This document shows positions 1 to 6,964 of a stretch of DNA of 16,960 bases, one piece after another. The stretch comes from Chloroflexota bacterium (lineage in GTDB: Bacteria > Chloroflexota > FW602-bin22 > JAMCYS01). Every line of letters starts with the position of its first letter. Positions within the stretch are counted from its first letter, which is position 1. The position numbers were made by a program, and so were the translations under genes. Below the pieces are notes generated by a model. It saw only the letters and a list, made by a program, of their open reading frames with translations. It searched no databases and was not told the origin of the DNA. The stretch is from assembly GCA_021847625.1 (NCBI GenBank), contig JAJZQK010000017.1, positions 1 through 16,960 on the forward strand, read 5' to 3'.

Positions 1-2
1 AC

Positions 3-458
3 ACGACGGTGGACAACATCTCCATCATCGAGATCGAGACCGGCGAGCCGACGCCTGAATCGCCGACCAAGCCCTCGAAGGAGCGCTATTTCCACGCCGC
101 CATCTACCGCCTTCGCCCCGACATCAACGCCCTCTGCCACCTGCACCCACCGTACGCCACGGCCTGGTCGGTCAGGTGCGCCGACCTGCCGCTGGTGACG
201 ATCACGGCGCAGGCAATCCTCGGCCGGGTGCCCTGCGTGCCAACCGCGTCCTCCGGCTCGCAGGAGCTGCGCAACTACATCGCCAAGGCCGTGGAGGAGA
301 CGCCGGGCATGAAGGCGCTCCTGATGTGCCAGCACGGCATGGTTTCCCTGGGCGTGGACCTGGTCAACGCCTACAACCTCGCCGACCTGCTGGAAGATAG
401 CGCCCGCGCGGCCTACCTTGCCCTGACCCTGCCCGTCGTGGTGCCACCCAGCAAGTAA
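3..458 (+). CDS. Class II aldolase/adducin family protein (5' end missing)
   Basis: This is the C-terminal part of a class II (zinc-dependent) aldolase, a cytoplasmic family that includes L-fuculose-phosphate aldolase and L-ribulose-5-phosphate epimerase. The reading frame is open to the window edge. The GTG at 9 is internal, because the family's N-terminal region (roughly 50 residues) is absent. Family hallmarks seen are the PSKE segment with the position of the catalytic Glu, followed by FHAAIY; the zinc-binding HLH in CHLHPPYATAW; and a third His in CQHGMVSLG. The fold therefore looks complete apart from the cut. The substrate cannot be read from the sequence: sugar-phosphate cleavage, epimerisation or decarboxylation are all known in the family. 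A hairpin follows directly, so this gene ends a transcription unit separate from the next operon. The family assignment is strong and the specific function is open. Confidence 0.85.
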   Translation, partial: TTVDNISIIEIETGEPTPESPTKPSKERYFHAAIYRLRPDINALCHLHPPYATAWSVRCADLPLVTITAQAILGRVPCVPTASSGSQELRNYIAKAVEETPGMKALLMCQHGMVSLGVDLVNAYNLADLLEDSARAAYLALTLPVVVPPSK

Positions 459-476
459 ACGAGCCTTTCGACCGCC

Positions 477-510
477 AAATGGCCAGCCCTCTCGCCGGGG
501 TTGGCCATTT
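477..510 (+). terminator. Hairpin terminator after the aldolase gene
   Basis: A perfect 9-bp inverted repeat (aaatggcca at 477-485, tggccattt at 502-510) extends inward through a G-U pair and three G-C pairs (486-489 with 498-501). It starts 19 nt after the stop codon. The downstream tail (cttgttg) is only moderately T-rich. It is probably an intrinsic terminator; the weak U-tract is the main doubt. Confidence 0.7.
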
Positions 511-568
511 CTTGTTGCGCTGGCCCGGCGGCCGGCCCGTACCGTGCCGCCAGCAGGCCATTATCCGT

Positions 569-598
569 TTGCCAAACGGCATCGGCGCAGGCTAGAAT
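569..598 (+). promoter_or_regulatory. Sigma70-type promoter for the trxB-pdh operon
   Basis: TTGCCA at 569-574 and TAGAAT at 593-598 are separated by 18 bp, close to the sigma70 consensus. The same TAGAAT -10 with an 18-bp spacer occurs before the GntR gene. Transcription would start near 605, leaving about 210 nt of untranslated leader before the GTG at 816. Confidence 0.6.
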
Positions 599-815
599 GT
601 AAGCAAGGCGAGGCGACGGCCAAGCGGCCTGGTAGACAGGCCGCACGACGTCCGCCGGCCTGGCACGCAACCTGCATAGGGTTCGGATGGGGGACGAAGG
701 CCGGACCTGGGCAAGGTGAGGCCGGCTGCTCCACGCACGTGCTCTCGCCTTGGCCTAGCTGGCGCGAAGATTCTCACTGTTTCAACCACGAGAATAACAA
801 GAGGAAGAGTGTAGG
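599..815 (+). promoter_or_regulatory. Structured 5' leader of the trxB-like gene
   Basis: This gene-free stretch is rich in inverted repeats. A perfect 8-bp stem (gcggcctg, 624-631, with 637-644) carries a 5-nt loop. The segment 654-661 can pair with 698-704 or with 719-726. The segment 744-752 (ctcgccttg) can pair perfectly with 604-612 or, with one G-U, with 712-720. A small stem (attctc, 770-775, with 790-795) lies just before the ribosome site gaggaagag (801-809). Mutually exclusive pairings of this kind suggest a cis-regulatory RNA. I did not recognise a known class: no T-box core, no B12 box, no SAM-I pattern. In GC-rich DNA some pairing is expected by chance, so confidence is limited. 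Confidence 0.4.
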
Positions 816-1790
816 GTGAGCTTCACGATAGGTAGACCGCAGGGAGAGCAGACGCTATACGACGTAGCGATTGTCGGGGCGGGGCCGGGGGGCTCTACGG
901 CGGCGATCTACGCCGCGCGGGCGCGGCTCAAGGTGATCATGGTCGACAAGGCCAAGCTCGGCGGGGCCCTGGGCATCACCGCCAAGATAGCGAATTGGCC
1001 CGGCTCGGGGTATAAGCAACCGCTGAGCGGGGCGGAGTTACTGCGCGAGATGCACGAACACGCCATTGCCTTTGGCGCCGAGTTCGTCCAGACCCAGGCC
1101 TACGGGGTCAATCCAGAGGGGAAGGTGAAGGAGGTCTACACGGCGGTCGACACCTACCGGGCGAACACCCTCATCATCGCCACCGGCGCGGGATCGCGCG
1201 AGAACAAGATCCCCGGCGAGGACGAGTTCCTCGGCCGCGGCGTGAGCCATTGCGCCACCTGCGACGCTGCCTTCTTCGCGGGCCGCACCGTCGCCGTCCT
1301 TGGCAATACCCAGGAGGCCGTCGAGGAGGCTCTCTATCTGACCAAGTTCGCCCGGGTCGTCCACGTCTTCACCCCCGCCGCCAAGTTCCTCGCCGAGCCC
1401 GAGGCCATCCACGAGCTGGAGACCAATCCGGTCGTCGAGCTGCACAACCGCCATCGCATCGTCGGCATCGAAGGGGATACCCTGGTGCACGGGCTGCGGG
1501 TGGCGCAGGGCGGCGAGGAGACGGTCGTATCGGTGGAAGGGGTCTTCGTCTACCTGCCCGGCAACAAGCCGGCCACGGGTTTCCTCGAGGGGCTGGTCGA
1601 CCTGGACGAGAGGGGCTTCGTGATCACCGACGACCAGCGGCAAACCTCCCAGCCGGGGGTCTTCGCCGTCGGCGACGTCCGTGGGGCGCCCGTCCAGCAG
1701 GTCGTCATCGCCGCGGCCGACGGCTGCATCGCGGCCCTAGCCGCAGATCGATACATCAACAAACGGGCGCGCACCCTGTCGCAGCGATAG
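816..1790 (+). CDS. trxB: Thioredoxin-reductase-like FAD disulfide oxidoreductase with atypical NAD(P)H site
   Basis: This 324-residue soluble flavoprotein has the length of low-molecular-weight thioredoxin reductases. The N-terminal FAD site is GAGPGG (21-26), the redox-active disulfide is CATCD (Cys146 and Cys149), and the C-terminal FAD motif is GDV (286-288), followed by QVVIAAADG. The second nucleotide-binding domain is unusual. The expected GGGNSA-type loop reads LGNTQEA (162-168), and the HRRxxxR motif that binds the NADPH 2'-phosphate is replaced by HVFTPAAK (183-190). Reductases lacking both motifs are known that take electrons from ferredoxin instead, so the electron donor is uncertain here. 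The start is GTG at 816, 6 nt after gaggaagag. It heads the operon, 39 nt before the cobalamin adenosyltransferase. It is not an E3 subunit, since it lacks the dihydrolipoamide dehydrogenase length and CxxxxC motif. Confidence 0.85.
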   Translation: MSFTIGRPQGEQTLYDVAIVGAGPGGSTAAIYAARARLKVIMVDKAKLGGALGITAKIANWPGSGYKQPLSGAELLREMHEHAIAFGAEFVQTQAYGVNPEGKVKEVYTAVDTYRANTLIIATGAGSRENKIPGEDEFLGRGVSHCATCDAAFFAGRTVAVLGNTQEAVEEALYLTKFARVVHVFTPAAKFLAEPEAIHELETNPVVELHNRHRIVGIEGDTLVHGLRVAQGGEETVVSVEGVFVYLPGNKPATGFLEGLVDLDERGFVITDDQRQTSQPGVFAVGDVRGAPVQQVVIAAADGCIAALAADRYINKRARTLSQR

Positions 1791-1829
1791 GGCGCCGCCG
1801 CTCGTCAGCGCAGATAGTAGGAATTGACT

Positions 1830-2390
1830 GTGCACGTATTGGGCAGAGGGGACTCGGGCTATACGGACCTCCTCGGCGGCGGGCGCGTGCCCAAGCACGA
1901 CGAACGCGTGGAGGCCGTGGGGACGATTGACGAAGCGACGTCGGCGCTGGGGATGGCCCGGGCCGCGGCGGGCGCCGCGCGGGTGCGAGAACTGCTCGCC
2001 GATATGCAGCAGGATCTGTACGTGGTGATGGCCGAGCTGGCGACGGCCCCCTCGCTGCGCGACAAGCTCGCCGAGCGCATAACAGCCGTCGACGTGGACT
2101 GGCTTGAGGCCGAGACGAGGGCCACACAAGAGCAGGTGGAGCTACCCAAGGCGTTCATCCTCCCCGGCGCCAGCCCCGCCTCCGCCAGCCTGGACTTCGC
2201 CCGCGCCATCGTGCGGCGGGCCGAACGCCAGGTAGCCAAGCTGGTGCACGAGGAAGTAATTGATAACAAAGAGGTCTTGCGCTACCTGAATCGCGCGTCT
2301 TCATTATTATTCGTTCTAGCCCGCTACGAAGAGGCGAGCCAGGGCATTCCTTTCAGCCTGGCCCGACAGCGCCGCCGCGGATCTTCTTGA
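1830..2390 (+). CDS. pduO: PduO-type ATP:cob(I)alamin adenosyltransferase
   Basis: This enzyme transfers the 5'-deoxyadenosyl group of ATP to cob(I)alamin, giving coenzyme B12, in the cytoplasm. At 186 residues it has the usual size of this helical-bundle trimer family. The N-terminal ATP loop (RGDSGYTDLLGG, 6-17) is a variant of the family's TGDKGxT, and PKHDERVEAVGTIDE follows. The C-terminal half has LPG (111-113), RRAER (129-133), YLNRAS (152-157) and FVLAR (161-165), all family signatures. The GTG at 1830 is preferred over the TTG at 1824 because AGGA (1819-1822) sits 7 nt before the GTG but almost touches the TTG. It lies between the reductase and pyruvate dehydrogenase genes, probably co-transcribed. 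Its product would serve adenosylcobalamin enzymes outside this window; methylcorrinoid proteins such as the one at 16389 do not need adenosylation. Confidence 0.88.
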   Translation: MHVLGRGDSGYTDLLGGGRVPKHDERVEAVGTIDEATSALGMARAAAGAARVRELLADMQQDLYVVMAELATAPSLRDKLAERITAVDVDWLEAETRATQEQVELPKAFILPGASPASASLDFARAIVRRAERQVAKLVHEEVIDNKEVLRYLNRASSLLFVLARYEEASQGIPFSLARQRRRGSS

Positions 2391-2463
2391 TCGCCTTCAG
2401 CCAACCCATCGGCAGCGACGGGCAGGTGGGGCCTCCGGCGGCTAGGAAAGGACGGGGGTATCG

Positions 2464-3483
2464 ATGGATCTGAAAACCACGGTAACCGAGGAGGAGAAGA
2501 GGGGCCTTCTCTCCCAGAGGGACGAGATGTTGCACCTCTATTACCTCATGCTCCTCGTTCGCAAATTCGAGGAGAAAGCCGCCGAGATGTATACCCGCGC
2601 CAAGGTAGGCGGCTTCGTGCACCTGAACATCGGCGAGGAGGCGACCGTCGTCGGCGCCATGTCGGCCGCGGGGCCGCGGGACTACGTCTTCACCAGCTAT
2701 CGCGAGCACGGCTACATCATCGCCCGGGGGGAGGACCCCAACCTGGTGATGGCCGAGCTCTACGGCAAGATCACGGGCACCTCCAAGGGGCGGGGCGGCT
2801 CGATGCACCTCTTCGACGCCGAGCGCCACTTCATGGGCGGCTACGCCATCGTCGGCGGCCACCTGCCCCTCGCCGTGGGGTCGGCCCTCGCCGCCGACTA
2901 CCGCCAGAGCGACGCCGCCACCATCTGCGTGTTCGGCGACGGGGCGACGAATATCGGCTCCTTTCACGAATCGCTCAACCTGGCCAAGGTCTGGCACCTG
3001 CCGATTGTCTTCTTCTGCGTCAACAACCAGTACGGCATGGGCACGGCGGTCGCCCGGGCCTCGGCGGTGACGGAGATCTACAAGAAGGCCGCGGCCTACG
3101 ACATGCCGGGCGAGCGGGTCAACGGCATGGACGTCCTCGCCGTGCGCGAGGCCACCCGGCGGGCCCTCGAGCGGGCCCGCCGGGACCGCGAGCCGACCCT
3201 GATCGAGAGCCTGACCTACCGCTATCGCGGCCACTCGATGTCGGACCCGGGGCGCTACCGGTCCGAGGAGGAGGTCCGCACCTGGCGGGAGCGCGACCCC
3301 ATTGGCAACTTCCAGCACCGGCTGCTGGAGGCCGGCGCCGTGGACGAGGACGCCCTGCGCGAGATCGACCAGCGCGCGGCGGACACGGTGCAGAGGGCCA
3401 CTGACTTCGCGGACCAGAGCGCGAGCCCCGATCCCGCCACCGACCTGTATCGCTACTTGTACGCCGACACGAAGGAGGGCTAG
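2464..3483 (+). CDS. pdhA: Pyruvate dehydrogenase E1 component, alpha subunit
   Basis: This is the thiamine-diphosphate-binding half of the heterotetrameric E1, which decarboxylates pyruvate and reductively acetylates the lipoyl group on E2. The 339 residues are typical for the family. The ThDP motif runs from GDG (158-160) to NN (187-188), with the characteristic ATNIGSFHESLN stretch between. The segment RHFMGGYAIVGGHLPLA (121-137) is pyruvate-dehydrogenase-like. The active-site loop YRYRGHSMSDPGRYRS spans 252-267 and matches the loop that is phosphorylated in mitochondrial E1. The start is ATG 2464, with AGGAAAGGA about 11 nt upstream. The E1 beta gene begins 2 nt after the stop, so the pair is translationally linked. 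An acetoin or branched-chain dehydrogenase is a less likely alternative. Confidence 0.93.
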   Translation: MDLKTTVTEEEKRGLLSQRDEMLHLYYLMLLVRKFEEKAAEMYTRAKVGGFVHLNIGEEATVVGAMSAAGPRDYVFTSYREHGYIIARGEDPNLVMAELYGKITGTSKGRGGSMHLFDAERHFMGGYAIVGGHLPLAVGSALAADYRQSDAATICVFGDGATNIGSFHESLNLAKVWHLPIVFFCVNNQYGMGTAVARASAVTEIYKKAAAYDMPGERVNGMDVLAVREATRRALERARRDREPTLIESLTYRYRGHSMSDPGRYRSEEEVRTWRERDPIGNFQHRLLEAGAVDEDALREIDQRAADTVQRATDFADQSASPDPATDLYRYLYADTKEG

Positions 3484-3485
3484 CC

Positions 3486-4472
3486 GTGGCTGTTATCACC
3501 TACCGTGAAGCGTTGAACCAGGCCCTGCACGAGGAGATGCAGCGCGACGAGAACGTCTTCCTGATGGGCGAGGACATCGGCCTCTTCGAGGGCGCCTACA
3601 AGGTGACGGCGGGCCTGCTGAACGAGTTCGGCGACCGGCGCGTGAGGGACACCCCCATCGCCGAGGAGGTGATCGTCGGCGCCGCGATCGGCGCGGCCAT
3701 GACCGGCCTACGCCCGGTGGCGGAGATGATGACGATCAACTTCAGCCTCCTCGCGCTCGATCAGGTGGTCAACAACGCGGCCAAGATCCACTACATGTTC
3801 GGCGGCCACGCCACCGTGCCGGTGGTGGTGCGCATGCCGGGCGGCGGCGGCCATCAACTGGGCGCCCAGCACTCGCAGAGCCTGGAGATTTACTACGCGC
3901 ACGTGCCCGGTCTGCGAGTGGTGGCGCCTTCCACCCCCGCCGACGCCAAGGGCCTGCTGAAGAGCGCCATTCGCGACGACAACCCGGTGATCTTCATCGA
4001 GAACGAGACCCTCTACAACACGAAGGGCGAGGTGCCCGATGACGAGTACCTGACGCCCATCGGCAAGGCCGAGGTCAGACGCCAGGGCAAGGACGTGACG
4101 ATCGTCTCCCACTCGCGGGCTACCCTATGGGCCCTGCAGGCGGCCGACAACCTGGCCAAGGAGGGCATCGAGGCGGAGGTGGTCGACCTGCGCACCCTGC
4201 GCCCGCTCGACATCGACACGGTGGTGGAGTCGGTCCGCAAGACCTACCACGCCGTGATCGTGGAGGAGGGCTGGGCCACCTACGGGATCAGCGCCGAGGT
4301 GGCAGCGGAGATCACCAACAAGGCGTTTGACTACCTCGACGCGCCCGTGCAGCGGGTGGGCGGGGCAGAGGTCCCCATGCCGTACACGAAGGTCCTGGAG
4401 CGAGCGGCGATACCGGGGCCGCAGAACGTCGTCGAGGCGGTCAAGGGCCTCTTCGCGCGCACTACAAGGTAG
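3486..4472 (+). CDS. pdhB: Pyruvate dehydrogenase E1 component, beta subunit
   Basis: This 328-residue partner of E1 alpha completes the alpha2beta2 decarboxylase. The N-terminal pyrimidine-binding domain includes MGEDIG (27-32) and PIAEEVIVG (57-65), where Glu60 corresponds to the Glu that activates the ThDP aminopyrimidine. The segment MPGGGGHQLGAQHSQS and the C-terminal transketolase domain (VVDLRTLRPLDIDTV) are typical. The GTG start at 3486 is preceded by GGAGGG at the end of the alpha gene, about 6 nt away. The E2 start is 13 nt downstream. Nothing unusual was seen in length or motifs. Confidence 0.93.
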   Translation: MAVITYREALNQALHEEMQRDENVFLMGEDIGLFEGAYKVTAGLLNEFGDRRVRDTPIAEEVIVGAAIGAAMTGLRPVAEMMTINFSLLALDQVVNNAAKIHYMFGGHATVPVVVRMPGGGGHQLGAQHSQSLEIYYAHVPGLRVVAPSTPADAKGLLKSAIRDDNPVIFIENETLYNTKGEVPDDEYLTPIGKAEVRRQGKDVTIVSHSRATLWALQAADNLAKEGIEAEVVDLRTLRPLDIDTVVESVRKTYHAVIVEEGWATYGISAEVAAEITNKAFDYLDAPVQRVGGAEVPMPYTKVLERAAIPGPQNVVEAVKGLFARTTR

Positions 4473-4485
4473 GAGGGAAGGGCCA

Positions 4486-5778
4486 ATGCCGGAAGATGTC
4501 ATTATGCCCCGTCTCAGCGACACGATGGAAGAGGGGACGGTGCTGAAGTGGCTGAAGAAGATCGGCGACCAGGTCAACAAAGGCGAGCCGCTGGTCGAGA
4601 TAGCCACGGATAAGGCCAACATGGAAGTAGAGGCGTACGAGTCGGGCATCCTCGACCGCATCGACGTCGGGGAAGGGGAGATGGTGCCCGTGGGCACGCC
4701 GATCGCCGCCATCCGCAAGCCCGACGAGGCCCCCTCGGCCGGGGCGCCGGCCGCGCCGCCGCAAGAGAAGAAAGAGGCGGCCGCCCCCACTCCCCCTCCC
4801 GCCCCGGCCCAGGCACCAACCCAAGAGCTGCCCCAGGCCGAGCTCTACCCGCAGGCGCCCGGGCGGGAGGAGCCGACCGAGGAGCGTCCCGAGGGACGCA
4901 TCAAGGCCTCGCCGCTGGCCCGCCGCCTGGCGGAGGAGCACGAGCTGGACCTGCGAGCCATCGCCGGCACGGGCCCTGGCGGACGCATCACGAAGGAAGA
5001 CGTCGGCGAGTACATGGCCAGGCGTGGAGCGGCAGCACCCGCCACCCCACGCCCCGCGGCAGCGCCCCCAACGCCGGCCGCCGCCGCGCCCGGGACGGGC
5101 GCGGACGTCGAGCTCAGCCGCATGCAGCAGACGATCGTCCGCCATATGATCGAGAGCAAGACGACGGCGCCCCACTTCTACGTCACCATCGAGGCCAACA
5201 TGGACGCTGCCGCCCGCCTGCGCGAAGAGGCCAACGCCAAGGCGCCGGAGGACCAGCAGATCTCTTTCAACGATATCCTGGTGAAGGCGGCGGCCGTTGC
5301 CCTGCGCGACTTCCCAGAGGTCAACGCCTCCTACCGCGACGGCAAGATCCACTACAACGAGCAGATCAACATCGGCATGGCCGTCGCCGTGCCCAATGGC
5401 CTGGTGGTCCCCGTGATCCGCGACGCCGACAAGAAGACCCTGCGCCAGATCGCGGCCGAGGCGAAGGCCCTCATCGAACGCTCGCGGGCGGGACGGCCGG
5501 CGGCGGAGGACTATCTGGGCGGCACCTTTACAGTGTCGAACCTCGGCATGTTCGACGTGGAGGAGTTCATCGCCATCATCAACCTGCTCCAGAGCAGCAT
5601 CCTCGCCGTGGGCGCCGTCAAGCCGAAGCCGGTCGTCGTGGACGGGGAGATCAAGGTGGCCGAGATGATGAAGGCGACCCTCTCCTCCGATCACCGCGTC
5701 TACTACGGCGCCACCGCCGCGCAATTCCTGCGCGCCCTGAAGCGCCTGCTGGAGAACCCGCTGGACATGCTCCTGTAG
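4486..5778 (+). CDS. pdhC: Dihydrolipoamide acetyltransferase (E2) of pyruvate dehydrogenase
   Basis: This is the E2 core, which accepts the acetyl group on a lipoyl arm and passes it to CoA. Domains in the 430 residues are one lipoyl domain (about 1-77, lipoyl Lys43 in TDKAN), a Pro/Ala linker, the peripheral subunit-binding domain (about 140-177, ASPLARRLAEEHELD), a second Pro/Ala linker, and the acyltransferase domain (about 207-430). The catalytic His is His403 in DHRVYYG. The usual HxxxDG motif has Tyr407 instead of Asp, a variant I recall from plastid and cyanobacterial E2 enzymes. The start is ATG 4486, with AGGAGG 9 nt upstream. The frame is open further 5', but that extension overlaps pdhB and lacks E2 homology. 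With a single lipoyl domain this E2 depends on lipA and lipB downstream. Confidence 0.93.
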   Translation: MPEDVIMPRLSDTMEEGTVLKWLKKIGDQVNKGEPLVEIATDKANMEVEAYESGILDRIDVGEGEMVPVGTPIAAIRKPDEAPSAGAPAAPPQEKKEAAAPTPPPAPAQAPTQELPQAELYPQAPGREEPTEERPEGRIKASPLARRLAEEHELDLRAIAGTGPGGRITKEDVGEYMARRGAAAPATPRPAAAPPTPAAAAPGTGADVELSRMQQTIVRHMIESKTTAPHFYVTIEANMDAAARLREEANAKAPEDQQISFNDILVKAAAVALRDFPEVNASYRDGKIHYNEQINIGMAVAVPNGLVVPVIRDADKKTLRQIAAEAKALIERSRAGRPAAEDYLGGTFTVSNLGMFDVEEFIAIINLLQSSILAVGAVKPKPVVVDGEIKVAEMMKATLSSDHRVYYGATAAQFLRALKRLLENPLDMLL

Positions 5779-5817
5779 GGTTTGCCATCGATGTACGACG
5801 GGCCGCGCCCGTCGGCC

Positions 5818-5935
5818 TGTAGGGCAGGGGCTTGTCCCCTGCCGCCCAGTCTCTGTCCCCTTTTTGGGTGAGGGCGACGGCAGGGGGGCCGGCTCGACGC
5901 CGGCCGGGCGGCAGGCCACAAGGACCTGCCCTACA
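5818..5935 (+). repeat. Inverted-repeat element with imperfect 27-bp ends
   Basis: The left end (5818-5844) and the right end (5909-5935) are inverted copies matching at 23 of 27 positions. The outermost 11 bases (tgtagggcagg / cctgccctaca) are identical. Each end is also a small hairpin in itself, with a cttgt-type loop. Between them lies a third perfect hairpin, ggccggc-tcgac-gccggcc. No coding capacity or clear target duplication was seen. It resembles the REP or MITE-like structured repeats that sit between genes in many bacterial genomes; a copy number elsewhere in the genome would settle this. The strand is arbitrary. Confidence 0.6.
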
Positions 5936-5974
5936 CGTCCGAGGAAAGGCGCCGCGGGCGGCCATATGGTTTGG

Positions 5975-5995
5975 GGGCGGGCGGGGAGCCCGCCC
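5975..5995 (+). terminator. GC-rich hairpin between E2 and the E2-like gene
   Basis: A perfect 8-bp stem (gggcgggc, 5975-5982, with 5988-5995) has a 5-nt loop and is followed by ttgcggtttgtttg. It could partly terminate transcription after pdhC, or stabilise the mRNA end. It may also belong to the repeat material that fills this 271-nt gap. Confidence 0.45.
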
Positions 5996-6049
5996 TTGCG
6001 GTTTGTTTGCTAGAACGAGCGTTTGACAAATGCGCCGGGTGAGGGAATA

Positions 6050-6943
6050 ATGGCCACAGCGATCGTCGTGCCGGAACTGGGCGACCCGGCGGCCACGGGC
6101 ATCGTCGCCCGCTGGCTGAAGACGGTTGGCGACAAGGTCGCCAAGGACGAGCCCGTCTGCGAGCTGGTCGTCGGCAGCGCCACCGTGCAGGTCACCGCGC
6201 CAGCCACCGGCCTGTTGCGCGAGACCGCCGTCGGTGAGGGGGCCAGTGTCGAGCAAGGGACGGAGATCGGCACCATCGCGGCGCCGGCCCGCCCGCGACC
6301 CCGGCGAGAGCGGGAGCAGGGCCAGGGGACGCTCGTCGCTCTGGTGGACCTGGCGCGGCTGGACAAGTGGCGCACGGCGGTGCGCGAGGACTTCTGCTTC
6401 CGCGAGAGCGTCGACGTGTCCTACCTGGCCGTCCTCGTCCGCGCCATCGCCGTGTGCCTCGCGGCCAGCCCCGCGCTCAACCGCACCTGGCAGGGCGGGG
6501 GTCTGGTCGACCACGAGGACGCCCATGTCGGCGTCACTCTGCCGGCCGCCGAGAGCTTCCTGGTGCCCGTCGTGCGTTCGGCCAACCGCAAGTCGCTGGC
6601 GGAGATCGCCCGCGAGCTGGACGCGCTGACGCCGCGGGCCAAGTGGAGCAGGTTGGCGGAGGCGGAGATGGAGGGGGCCACCTTCACGGTGACCAACCCC
6701 GGCCTCTTCGGCAGCCGGCAGTCCACGCCGACGATCTACCCGCCCCAAGTGGCCGTGCTGGCCGCGGGGAGCATCGCCAAGCAGGCCGTGGTGGTGGACG
6801 ACGCCATCGCCATCCGGCCGACCATGAACATATCTCTATCCTTTGACCAGCGAGCCGTCGACGCCTTGCAGGCCGGCCGCTTTCTGCAGCAGCTCAGGCA
6901 GTGGCTGGAGCAGTTTGCTGGCGATAAGGAGTGGAAGGGTTAA
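6050..6943 (+). CDS. Degenerate E2-like protein: lipoyl-like domain plus acyltransferase-like domain
   Basis: This 297-residue protein is a shortened relative of 2-oxoacid dehydrogenase E2. Residues 1-77 follow the lipoyl domain (MATAIVVPELGDP, later VTAPATG), but the DKA carrying the lipoyl Lys reads GSA, with Ser43 at exactly the position of Lys43 in the neighbouring E2. A short charged linker (about 80-92) replaces the subunit-binding domain and the first helix of the catalytic domain. Residues 93-297 align with the acyltransferase core (FTVTNPGLFGS, STPTIYPPQVAVL), but the catalytic HxxxDG reads QRAVDA (267-272), with Gln for His and Ala for Gly. Lipoylation and His-based catalysis are therefore not expected. 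The frame is intact over the whole length, arguing against a recent pseudogene. The start is ATG 6050 after GGTGAGGG. lipA follows after 21 nt. A structural or regulatory role in a dehydrogenase complex is inference. Confidence 0.85.
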   Translation: MATAIVVPELGDPAATGIVARWLKTVGDKVAKDEPVCELVVGSATVQVTAPATGLLRETAVGEGASVEQGTEIGTIAAPARPRPRREREQGQGTLVALVDLARLDKWRTAVREDFCFRESVDVSYLAVLVRAIAVCLAASPALNRTWQGGGLVDHEDAHVGVTLPAAESFLVPVVRSANRKSLAEIARELDALTPRAKWSRLAEAEMEGATFTVTNPGLFGSRQSTPTIYPPQVAVLAAGSIAKQAVVVDDAIAIRPTMNISLSFDQRAVDALQAGRFLQQLRQWLEQFAGDKEWKG

Positions 6944-6964
6944 TTAGGGAAGGATACTTGGACC

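Noticed and set aside
599..815. Possible cobalamin riboswitch or T-box ahead of trxB-pduO
   Set aside because: No B12-box-like or T-box core sequence could be found, although pduO is the second gene. Kept only as an unclassified structured leader.
544..819. 91-codon open frame between the aldolase and trxB genes
   Set aside because: Arg/Pro/Gly-rich translation with no motif; it contains the promoter and structured leader and ends inside the trxB start region.
816..1790. The flavoprotein as the missing E3 of pyruvate dehydrogenase
   Set aside because: It is about 324 residues with CATC in the second domain, a thioredoxin reductase layout; E3 is about 460 residues with an N-terminal CxxxxC and a dimerisation domain.
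4462..5919. Long open frame on the - strand (485 codons) opposite pdhC
   Set aside because: It lies antisense to a clear E2 gene and its translation is His/Leu/Arg/Gly-rich with no family motif, typical of shadow frames in GC-rich DNA. The same applies to the other long - strand frames (for example 2353-3318, 5651-6748, 10416-11486, 12357-13325).
6023..6051. TTGACA with a 17-bp spacer and AATAAT, an apparent promoter
   Set aside because: The -10 box overlaps the ATG of the E2-like gene, so a transcript from it would begin inside the coding sequence with no suitable start nearby. It is likely a chance match.
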